Below, one piece after another: positions 57,963 to 64,000 of a stretch of DNA of 64,000 nt. Every line of letters starts with the position of its first letter. Position 1 is the stretch's first letter. A program made the position numbers and the translations under genes. Source of the DNA: Xanthobacteraceae bacterium (GTDB taxonomy: Bacteria; Pseudomonadota; Alphaproteobacteria; Rhizobiales; Xanthobacteraceae); assembly GCA_019746355.1 (NCBI GenBank), contig JAIESC010000062.1:1-64000 (forward strand), written 5' to 3'. The notes under the pieces were generated by a model. That model was not told the origin of the DNA. It did no database searches and saw nothing but the letters and a program-made list of their open reading frames with translations.

Positions 57963-58672
57963 TCGATGTCTCGATCATTTCCATCTCTCGGGTCGAGTGG
58001 CGAGACGCGGTAAGGATCGTCCGCAGCCGCTTTCCACCGATCGATCTGTTCGAGGACATCGCCGATCCGGCCGACTGGCCTCTTCTGCTCTCCGCGGAAC
58101 AGAAGACCAATCCGCGCCTCATGGAGAGCATCGGCAATCTCGACCTGGTGCCTCCGGAGCGCCGCGTCGGAGGGCCGGGTGCGAGCTGGCTGATGGCGCC
58201 CTTCGTTCATGTGACTGCCGACCGTCCGAGCCGCTTCAGCCGGGGGCTTTTTGGCGTCCTCTACGCCGGCCGGGAATTCGAGACCGCACTGCTCGAGACG
58301 GCTCACCATCACGCGCGCTTCATGGCCAGAACGAAGGAGCCGGCTGGGTGGACGTCGCAGTTCCGGGAAATCGTGCTCGATATCGATGGCCGTCTTCACG
58401 ATCTGCGCGGCAACAAGCCTGGCTATGCCGGAGCCCTTGATGCCGGCGACTACGGTGAGGCGCAAGCGCTCGGCGAGCGGCTTCGGGCCGGAGCATCTGA
58501 AGGCGTTGTGTATCCAAGTGTTCGCAGGTCGGGCGGCGAATGCGTCGGACTCTTCCACCCTGACCTCGCGTCAAATCCCCGGCAGGGCAGGCACCTCGAT
58601 TATCACTGGGACGGAACGCGCGTCGATCTCTTCCGCGAGCCTGGGAGCGGTATCGTCTATAGGATTGTCTAA
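57959..58672 (+). CDS. RES-domain toxin (NAD-degrading type)
   Basis: Encodes 237 residues from a GTG overlapping the antitoxin stop. The RES family marks are RFSRGLFGVLYAGREFETAL and LETAHHHARF (the R, Y and E that form the active site), with GVVYPSVRRSGGECVGLFHP near the end. RES toxins such as MbcT degrade NAD, starving the cell until the antitoxin is restored. Such pairs stabilise mobile elements and may act in phage defence. Confidence 0.9.
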   Translation: MIDVSIISISRVEWRDAVRIVRSRFPPIDLFEDIADPADWPLLLSAEQKTNPRLMESIGNLDLVPPERRVGGPGASWLMAPFVHVTADRPSRFSRGLFGVLYAGREFETALLETAHHHARFMARTKEPAGWTSQFREIVLDIDGRLHDLRGNKPGYAGALDAGDYGEAQALGERLRAGASEGVVYPSVRRSGGECVGLFHPDLASNPRQGRHLDYHWDGTRVDLFREPGSGIVYRIV

Positions 58673-58768
58673 ACACCGTGGAGCCCATGGCATCGCACCC
58701 AACTCGATAGCGTGCTGTAAGAACCTGCCGTCTCGCACTGATAGGGAATCTAGCGCACTTTGCGAGCT

Positions 58769-59071
58769 CTATTTCTGCGGCGTTGACGGAAAGCCCACGC
58801 GCGCCGTGGCGCTGGTCAATGCTTTCACGTCGGTCTTCGCGTCGTCGTAGACGACCACGGCACTGTGATTGCGCAGCGAGACGTCCGCTTTGAGCACGCC
58901 CGTCACGCTCTCAAGCGATTTCTTGACGTTATAGGCGCAAACGACGCAGGCCATGTTGTCAACGGCCAAAACGATTTTTCGCTGCTCCGCGGATGCTCCG
59001 CCAAGGCCGAGGAGCAGGGCGAGAGCCAAAACACCGAAGGTGGCGAGCCTTTTCACGACGGTTCCGCTCAC
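58769..59071 (-). CDS. Periplasmic heavy-metal-binding protein (MerP-like, HMA domain)
   Basis: Encodes 100 residues. A signal peptide covers about residues 7-28 (RLATFGVLALALLLGLGGAS). The HMA domain has NMACVVCAYNVKKSLESVTG with the metal-binding C-x-x-C, and a typical beta-alpha-beta-beta-alpha-beta layout ending FPSTPQK. It probably catches a soft metal ion in the periplasm and hands it to the CcdA-like membrane protein. The GTG start overlaps the upstream stop as GTGA. Last gene of the MerR-led operon. Confidence 0.82.
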   Translation of the reverse strand: MSGTVVKRLATFGVLALALLLGLGGASAEQRKIVLAVDNMACVVCAYNVKKSLESVTGVLKADVSLRNHSAVVVYDDAKTDVKALTSATARVGFPSTPQK

Positions 59072-59762
59072 GCCAATTCGGGAATCCAGAAGAAGATCGC
59101 ATTCAGCATGTAGAGGCCCATGGCGATCAGGACGAGACCGCCGGCGATCTCGAACCCGCGCCGGTAGCCGGCCAGGCCCTTCAGATGCTCGAGCCAGCCG
59201 ATCGCGAACGCTCCGACCGCGACCGGGATGGCACGGCCGAGTGCGAACGCCAGAAGCAGAACCACGCCCAGGAACACCGAGCCGATTCCGGCGGTCACCC
59301 CAAGCAGCACGACGAGCGCGGGCGTGCAGAACGGACAGATGGCGACCGCGAACGAATTCCCAGCAGGAACGCGCCCCAGGCGGCGGCAGGCCGGCTTCCT
59401 CGAAATCCGGGTGAGGGCAGGGGAATGCGCAGCCACCCGGCCCAGATCAGGCCGAGCACGATCAGGAGCGGTCCAAGAAACAGGCCCCACGCTCGCCCCG
59501 TCGCGTCGGCAGCCCACCGGCCGCCGAGGCCCGCGATGACGCCGAGAACGACGTGCGTCAGGATCAGGCCGGCGATGAACATGGCTCCGAACAGCAGCGC
59601 CTGGGCTCTGTCGCGTCCGCGCGTGACATAGGCGAGCGACACCGGGATTGATGCCAGCGCCACCGGATTGAAGCTGAAGAACAAGCCCGCAAGAAACGCC
59701 ACGCCCGCAGCCGCAAGGCCTGCATGCTCGACCGCTTCACGCAAAGCGTCGGGGTCCATCAT
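59068..59762 (-). pseudogene. CcdA/DsbD-like membrane protein, frameshifted
   Basis: Two overlapping frames make one protein. The first has helices FLAGLFFSFNPVALASIPVS and ALLFGAMFIAGLILTHVVLG, then AAAWGAFLLGI. The second continues with FAVAICPFCTPALVVLLGVT, GSVFLGVVLLLAFALGRAIP and a final helix to ELA, ending at 59,068. One base seems missing near 59,358-59,364 where a proline codon is expected after LLGI. CcdA-like proteins carry electrons or ions across the membrane; the PFC motif keeps a redox cysteine. It sits between the thioredoxin-like and MerP-like genes. Confidence 0.75.
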
Positions 59763-60019
59763 TCCGTTCTCTTGGCTCGCACATTCAACGCCTGGCAGAG
59801 CTGGCTCGGCGTCGGCATCGAGGTGAAAACCAGCTCATCGTCGATCGCGATCGCGGGCACCGTCAGCACGCCCAGCTCGACGGCTCGATCGACGCTTTTC
59901 GCCACGTCCACCTCATGCCATTCGAGGTTCGCCACCGCTTCCTGGGCAGTCGCGCGGAGCTCGGCATTGGCGGCACCGCACGCGGAACAGCCCGGCGCAT
60001 GGAACAGTTCGACTTTCAT
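59759..60019 (-). CDS. Thioredoxin/glutaredoxin-like small protein
   Basis: Encodes 86 residues from MKVELFHAPGCSACGAANAE. The redox motif is C-S-A-C, and the cis-proline lies in VLTVPAIAIDDELVFT. It has no signal peptide, so it acts in the cytoplasm, probably exchanging electrons with the CcdA-like membrane protein. The stop overlaps the ccdA-like start by ATGA and the start follows the merR stop by 3 bases. Confidence 0.85.
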   Translation of the reverse strand: MKVELFHAPGCSACGAANAELRATAQEAVANLEWHEVDVAKSVDRAVELGVLTVPAIAIDDELVFTSMPTPSQLCQALNVRAKRTE

Positions 60020-60022
60020 CCT

Positions 60023-60442
60023 TCACTGCACGGGCGTTGCAAGGCCGGCCCGCTCCAGGGCCGCGATAATCGTGCACTCTCTCACCGGCTGTGCCTCGTT
60101 GTCGCACTCGGCGATCAGCTGATCGAGCGCCGCGGACATCGCCTTCATGGCGCAGATCTTGTGTTCGATCTGCAGCTTCTTCTCAATCGCGCGCGAGCGG
60201 ATGTCGCCGCAACACGCCTTTTCACGGCGGCGAAGCACAAGAAGCTCGCGAACTTCGGAAAGGGTGAAGCCGCATTGCTGGGCGTGCTTGATGAAATGGA
60301 TTCGCCGCGCCGAATCCTTGTCGTACAGGCGGTAGCCCGCCGCGCTTTTGGCGGCCGGTTCAATGAGGCCCTCCCGCTCGTAATAGCGCAGAGTGTCATT
60401 GCTGACGTTCGTCAGCCCGGCCAATTTTCCGATGGTGAGCAT
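60023..60442 (-). CDS. MerR-family metal-responsive regulator
   Basis: Encodes 139 residues. The N-terminal helix-turn-helix is LTIGKLAGLTNVSNDTLRYY followed by EREGLIEPAAKSAAGYRLYD. Candidate metal ligands are C77, C78, C113 and C123, a layout closest to ZntR/PbrR/CadR-type sensors of divalent ions; the CHH motif of ZntR is absent. It lies 24 bases downstream of a perfect 22-bp dyad with TTGAC, so it probably controls its own operon (thioredoxin, CcdA-like, MerP-like) and perhaps the ATPase operon. Confidence 0.88.
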   Translation of the reverse strand: MLTIGKLAGLTNVSNDTLRYYEREGLIEPAAKSAAGYRLYDKDSARRIHFIKHAQQCGFTLSEVRELLVLRRREKACCGDIRSRAIEKKLQIEHKICAMKAMSAALDQLIAECDNEAQPVRECTIIAALERAGLATPVQ

Positions 60443-60466
60443 GCGTCTCTCCGCGGCGGGTTTTGC

Positions 60467-60491
60467 ACCCTGGAGTATACTCCAGGGTCAA
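60467..60491 (-). promoter_or_regulatory. MerR-type operator/promoter, merR operon
   Basis: A perfect 22-bp palindrome at 60,467-60,488 (half site ACCCTGGAGTA) overlaps TTGAC at 60,487-60,491 on the minus strand. MerR-type promoters place such a dyad in an overlong spacer of 19-20 bp. A -10 box is not clear; GCAAAA lies at the expected distance. Confidence 0.8.
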
Positions 60492-60507
60492 GCGCCGCGA
60501 GAGCGTT

Positions 60508-62964
60508 TCACGCCGCCTTCGGGTTCCGCATATTCACGACCGGTTGACCAACGCTGCGGATCGCATCGAAGAACAGCCGCGGCGTTCCCCACAGCGAGTT
60601 GATGAAGATCGCCGTGACACTCACCGCCATCGCCACCATCGCCCAGACCGGGTGAACGAGTCCGGTGGCCGCCAGCGGGATGCCCATGCCGTTGAACAGG
60701 AACGCCAGCGTCACGTTCTGCACCATCTTGCGGTAGCTCCGGGCGCTGATCTCGCGGGCAGCCGGAATGGCCGACAGCTGGTCCGACAGGATGATGATGT
60801 CCGCCGATTCGATCGCGATGTCGGTTCCGCCGCCCATCGCAATGCCGACATCGGCCTGCATCAGCGCCGGCGCGTCATTGATGCCGTCTCCCACCATGGC
60901 GGTGCGTGCAGCGGCTTGAAGCCGGCGCACGGTCGCGGCCTTGTCCTGCGGCAGCACGCCTGCATGGATCTCGTCAATACCGAGCTCACGGCCGACAAGC
61001 TGCGCGGCGCGCGCATTGTCTCCCGTGATGAGGATGGTCCGGAGCCCCCCGTTCCGGAGTGCCGCGACCGCCTGAGCCGCATCCCGCCGGATGGTATCGC
61101 CCGACGCCAGGACACCGAGGAACTGCCACTCCCGCGCCACCGCCAGCACCGTCCGGCCGGCTTTCTCCAGCGCCGCGATGCGATCGTCAAAACGCCTGAG
61201 ATCGACGCCATGCTCGGCAAGGAAACGCGGACTGCCGACCAGAATCTCACGCCCCTCGATGGTCGCCCGCACACCCTTGCCGGCAAACGCCTCGAACGAC
61301 TGCACGGCGGGCGGCGTTGCGCTCTGGACGAAGGCTGCCTCGATCACCGCTTGCGCCAGCGGATGCTCCGACGAAGCCTCCGCCGCCGCGGCGACGGCCA
61401 AGAGCTCTTGAACGCTCACGCCAGAGGCTTCGACCTCGTGCACCACCGGACGGCCCTCGGTGAGCGTGCCGGTCTTGTCGAGCACGATTTGCTTCACCAG
61501 GCGGAAGCCCTGGAAGGCTTCGCCGGTCCGCATCAGGATTCCTCGCTCCGCGGCCTCGCCCGCGCCGCGCACGATGGACAGCGGTGCTGAGATGCCGACC
61601 GCGCACGGGTACCCCATCACCAGCACGCTCAAGCCCGCGAACACCGCGCGCTCGAGATCGGGGTGACCCGTGCCAAGCCATGAGCCAAGGAGCCAGCCGA
61701 TGACGGCGCATGCGGCAATCGCGAGAACGCTCGGTGTGTAGATGCGGAGCACGCGGTCGACCAGATGCAGGATGCCGGGCTTGAGCGCCCGCGCGTCTTC
61801 GACGTGTCGGATCACCTGGTGCAGGAAGCTGCCCTCGGCGACCGCCGTCACCTGCACCATCAGCGCGCCGGTTCCGTTGATCGACCCGCCGATGACGCGA
61901 TCCCCCTCGGTCTTCTCGACCGGCAGCGACTCGCCTGTCACCAAGGCCTGATCGACGCCGGAATGGCCGGAGTGCACGATCCCGTCCGCCGGTATGCGTT
62001 CGCCGGGCCGAACGCGAACGAGATCGCCGACGGCCACCTCCTCGATCGGCACTTCCGTTTCGGTGCCGCTGCGCAGGACGCGGGCGGTTTCGGGTTGCAG
62101 GTCGAGCAGCCGCTTGACCGCCTGCGAGCTGCGCGTCTTCACGATCAGCGACAGCCATTCGGAAAAGATGTGGTAGGTGCCGACCATCACCGCGACCGCG
62201 AAGAACGGTGCCGTGGGATAGCCGGGGCGGTCGAGGATCAGGCCGATGATGCCGCCAGCAATTCCCGCAAATGCGCCGATCTCCAGCAGCACATGCTGGT
62301 TGAGAATGCCGCGCCGCAGCGCCTGCACGGCCATATGGAGAATGTGCCGCCCAACACCGAAGACAAGCACAAAGGCGAGCGCGCCGGTCATCAGGGGCGC
62401 GGCCTCGGTCAGATAGCCTTGCAGGTTGAGATAGAGCAGCGTCAGCGCCATCACCGTGAGCCCGAGAGCGGCAGCAACAGCCGTCCAGAAGCCGCTCGAT
62501 CGCAGAACTAGAAAAACAAATGCACCGAGGCTTACGCAAACCAGTGCTGGCAGAAAGCCGATCCAGCCCACGGCCGGATCGGCAATGATGGGAATCGACG
62601 CAACGCTCAGCGCCACAGCGGCCACGAAACGGCGCGCTTCGCGCATGAGGTCGCGCTCTTCTTCTTCGAAGGCCCTGAGCTTGCGGGGATCGGAAATGGT
62701 GTAACCGATGTCCCGAAGCGTTTGGAGGAGCTTGTCAGGACTTGCGACGGCTGGGTCGTATTCGATCAGCGCCTGCTCGTGGGTAAGGCTCACGGCGACC
62801 TTGTCGACGCCCGGCAAACGGCCCAGCGCCTTCTCGATGGTGCCGGTGCAGAGCGAACAGTGCAGGCCACCGATCCGCGCGCGGATTTTGCGGCGACCCG
62901 GCCGGGCCGACGGTTCTTCGCTCCACGGCCTGAAGTTCGCAGTCGCATCGATGGCAAGGCTCAT
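60508..62964 (-). CDS. P1B-type heavy-metal ATPase
   Basis: Encodes 818 residues. The N-terminal HMA domain has [16 protein letters not shown] (C-x-x-C). The actuator motif is [14 protein letters not shown]. The metal-site helix reads [15 protein letters not shown], with tyrosine where most metal ATPases have cysteine. The phosphorylation site is DKTGTLTEG, the HP motif is [10 protein letters not shown], and the hinge is [12 protein letters not shown]. Eight membrane helices are expected. It pumps a soft metal out of the cytoplasm; which metal is open. ATG 62,964 follows GGAGAAAGCAT. It follows the HMA chaperone by 52 bases. Confidence 0.92.
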   Translation of the reverse strand: MSLAIDATANFRPWSEEPSARPGRRKIRARIGGLHCSLCTGTIEKALGRLPGVDKVAVSLTHEQALIEYDPAVASPDKLLQTLRDIGYTISDPRKLRAFEEEERDLMREARRFVAAVALSVASIPIIADPAVGWIGFLPALVCVSLGAFVFLVLRSSGFWTAVAAALGLTVMALTLLYLNLQGYLTEAAPLMTGALAFVLVFGVGRHILHMAVQALRRGILNQHVLLEIGAFAGIAGGIIGLILDRPGYPTAPFFAVAVMVGTYHIFSEWLSLIVKTRSSQAVKRLLDLQPETARVLRSGTETEVPIEEVAVGDLVRVRPGERIPADGIVHSGHSGVDQALVTGESLPVEKTEGDRVIGGSINGTGALMVQVTAVAEGSFLHQVIRHVEDARALKPGILHLVDRVLRIYTPSVLAIAACAVIGWLLGSWLGTGHPDLERAVFAGLSVLVMGYPCAVGISAPLSIVRGAGEAAERGILMRTGEAFQGFRLVKQIVLDKTGTLTEGRPVVHEVEASGVSVQELLAVAAAAEASSEHPLAQAVIEAAFVQSATPPAVQSFEAFAGKGVRATIEGREILVGSPRFLAEHGVDLRRFDDRIAALEKAGRTVLAVAREWQFLGVLASGDTIRRDAAQAVAALRNGGLRTILITGDNARAAQLVGRELGIDEIHAGVLPQDKAATVRRLQAAARTAMVGDGINDAPALMQADVGIAMGGGTDIAIESADIIILSDQLSAIPAAREISARSYRKMVQNVTLAFLFNGMGIPLAATGLVHPVWAMVAMAVSVTAIFINSLWGTPRLFFDAIRSVGQPVVNMRNPKAA

Positions 62965-63016
62965 GATGCTTTCTCCGGTTGCTCGTCGGACGTGCCTCGG
63001 CTGGAACGCCGCAGGC

Positions 63017-63253
63017 TCAGCCGCCCGCTTCGCCGACGCCGCCGCGCGCCACGACGCGAAAGCCCGGCCGTTGGATCGCATCCACCAGCCGGTCCTCGGC
63101 GGTTGCATTCGGGTCATAGAGCACGCGCGCGACCTTCTCGCTGAAAGACACCGATGCCATCCGAACGCCGGCCTCCTTCTCGACGATGCTCCGAATAGTG
63201 TTCGCACAGGCGTCGCAACGCATACCGTCGATCTTGAAGATGGTCGTTTTCAT
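63017..63253 (-). CDS. Heavy-metal chaperone (HMA domain, CopZ-like)
   Basis: Encodes 78 residues starting [20 protein letters not shown]. The metal site is M-R-C-D-A-C, the standard C-x-x-C of HMA proteins. The rest ([20 protein letters not shown]) fits the ferredoxin-like fold. It probably delivers metal to the adjacent ATPase. The second MerR-type operator lies 37 bases upstream. Confidence 0.9.
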   Translation of the reverse strand: MKTTIFKIDGMRCDACANTIRSIVEKEAGVRMASVSFSEKVARVLYDPNATAEDRLVDAIQRPGFRVVARGGVGEAGG

Positions 63254-63289
63254 CGGTCCTTCCGTCGCGCGTCGATCAAATGAGCTTGC

Positions 63290-63314
63290 GCCCTGGAGTT
63301 AGCTCGAAGGTCAA
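63290..63314 (-). promoter_or_regulatory. MerR-type operator/promoter, chaperone-ATPase operon
   Basis: On the minus strand TTGACC is followed by an imperfect dyad with one conserved half (ACTCCAGGGC, like the other operator) and one diverged half (ACCTTCGAG). The sequence after the dyad, GCAAG, matches that after the 60,467 operator. It lies upstream of the HMA chaperone, so one regulator probably controls both operons. Confidence 0.65.
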
Positions 63315-63353
63315 GTGTCAACTCCGGAGTACGGGGCCCCTTAGGCCCCCGTT

Positions 63354-63393
63354 CGGAGCAGCAAGTTAAGCTGGCTGCGCTCCCCCGCAACCA
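63354..63393 (+). repeat. 40-bp direct repeat, right copy
   Basis: Matches 57,325-57,364 at 38 of 40 positions and ends CCCCCGCAACCA. Confidence 0.88.
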
Positions 63394-63440
63394 GCTTTGC
63401 TTGTTCTGCCACCGCACAGTTTCGCACCAGGACCGTCCCG

Positions 63441-63459
63441 GCATGACGACGCACAGCTA
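63441..63459 (+). repeat. 19-bp direct repeat, right copy
   Basis: Exact copy of 57,282-57,300. At the left the 19-bp copy precedes the 40-bp copy; here it follows it. Confidence 0.9.
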
Positions 63460-63522
63460 GGCCGGTTTCCAGTCGAAACCCCGAAGAGTCCCGATTTTCG
63501 AATAGCGGCTACGCTAACCGCC

Positions 63523-63544
63523 GGGTACACTGAGGGGTACACTG
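63523..63544 (+). repeat. Putative integrase arm-site repeats, right end
   Basis: Two perfect GGGTACACTG copies, 12 bases apart, lie about 50-70 bases inside the right attachment site. They match the repeats near the left end at 11,325-11,380. Confidence 0.55.
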
Positions 63545-63593
63545 GAAAATCGGCTCTCGAAAAATCACGTTATTTCAATTGGATATCCAAAAA

Positions 63594-63616
63594 TTCGATT
63601 CCGCCCCTGGGCACCA
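63594..63616 (+). other. Right attachment site (attR)
   Basis: Exact copy of the last 23 bases of tRNA-Phe, with no tRNA 5' part. It marks the right end of the island. Confidence 0.92.
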
Positions 63617-63649
63617 TCATTTCAATGACTTAGCTCCGGCCAGTTTCCG

Positions 63650-63996
63650 CGGTTAAACGCTTTTTGTGAAAAGTCAGGCAGATTTGTTCACTGTTTGCTC
63701 CCGAGCGGATCCGAACTGCCCCATCATCATCATCTGCGCCGGCCATTGCGATGCGTCCGCCGTCGCTCAGTGGTGAAAGAGCATTGCCGGCGTTTTCTGA
63801 CGAGCCAGCGCCGCAAGCTATCGATGTCGAAGCCGGCTTCGACAAGCGTCGTGCCGCATGTGCGACGCGACCCGTGGAAGGTGAGGCCGCCTCGACATTG
63901 CCTGGCTGTTCCGCGCAATCGTCTTGACTTCGCGTTGGAGCCGCCATTGCTGGTGGCTGCCAGAGTGACAGCGAACACAGCGCAGCCTAAGCTCAC
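63650..63996 (-). pseudogene. Decayed tyrosine integrase, C-terminal fragment
   Basis: The minus strand encodes LTFHGSRRTCGTTLVEAGFD, which matches the H-x-x-R box region of tyrosine integrases (TFHGLRRT...L-EAG). Further on, FTTERRRTHRNG reads like the segment after the catalytic tyrosine, but the tyrosine is lost and frames change. The fragment lies directly outside attR and points towards the former tRNA junction. Confidence 0.55.
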
Positions 63997-64000
63997 TCCC

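Larger units (their letters stand above)
11168..63616. mobile_element. Genomic island integrated at tRNA-Phe
   Basis: The island is bounded by an exact 23-bp duplication of the tRNA-Phe 3' end and carries its own P4-type integrase directly beside the tRNA. Cargo is mainly predicted phage defence, a His-Xaa-Ser locus, plasmid-like maintenance genes and a metal-response module. No relaxase, coupling protein or secretion genes are visible, so self-transfer is unlikely; it could be mobilised or be a remnant. Confidence 0.88.

Noticed and set aside
11168..63616. Possible integrative conjugative element
   Set aside because: ArdC-like, ParB-like, methylase-helicase and primase-like genes suggest it, but no relaxase, coupling protein or secretion genes are visible, so only genomic island is claimed.

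Overview
The window looks like chromosomal DNA of a high-GC alphaproteobacterium of the order Hyphomicrobiales (Rhizobiales), probably near Bradyrhizobium, Rhodopseudomonas or Xanthobacteraceae. The basis is the core gene run murA - DUF2948 - hisD - UPF0262 - low-molecular-weight phosphatase - maf - yacG, the GC-rich codon use, and several palindromic intergenic repeats of the kind common in this group. No species can be named from the sequence alone.

Bases 1-11.1 kb are core chromosome. They hold an IS630 fragment and decayed genes at the 3' side of tRNA-Thr(GGT), a signal peptidase I gene with a one-base frameshift, the core run above, an acyl-CoA synthetase-like gene, a Bug-family binding protein, and tRNA-Phe(GAA).

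From 11,168 to 63,616 lies a genomic island of about 52.4 kb. Its P4-type integrase is next to tRNA-Phe. The last 23 bp of that tRNA are repeated exactly at 63,594-63,616, and GGGTACACTG repeats near both ends look like integrase arm sites. A decayed second integrase just past the right end suggests the tRNA has been a target before. No relaxase or type IV secretion gene is seen.

The island is mostly a defence island. On the + strand (13.4-19.8 kb) a GHKL ATPase (frameshifted) and a STAS-like/winged-helix protein precede a complete type III CBASS set: TRIP13-like AAA+ ATPase, HORMA3-like partner, HORMA protein, CD-NTase and the nuclease NucC. A DUF2235 hydrolase follows. On the - strand (19.9-28.3 kb) come a three-gene set (TerB-N membrane protein, BrxD-like ATPase, Lhr-like helicase) and an AbiEi/AbiEii toxin-antitoxin pair. 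On the + strand (28.5-36.7 kb) come an SbcCD/YhaON-like pair, an OLD-family nuclease, a KTSC-domain protein and an unknown protein. A His-Xaa-Ser peptide-modification locus (hxsD-B-C-A, 37.9-41.6 kb) and a HEPN-domain gene follow.

The right part (44-54 kb) carries mobile-element housekeeping genes (ArdC-like, ParB-like, a methylase-helicase, a Toprim primase-like protein). Three of these have related hairpin leaders. An intact IS1182-type element with a CTAG target duplication follows. From 57.3 to 63.5 kb a module flanked by 40-bp and 19-bp direct repeats carries an Xre/RES toxin-antitoxin pair and a metal-response cluster (MerR regulator, thioredoxin-like protein, CcdA-like protein, HMA proteins, P1B ATPase) with two MerR-type promoters.

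Three genes (lepB, the GHKL gene, ccdA-like) each carry a single frameshift in otherwise well-kept coding sequence. This may reflect real decay or sequence error.
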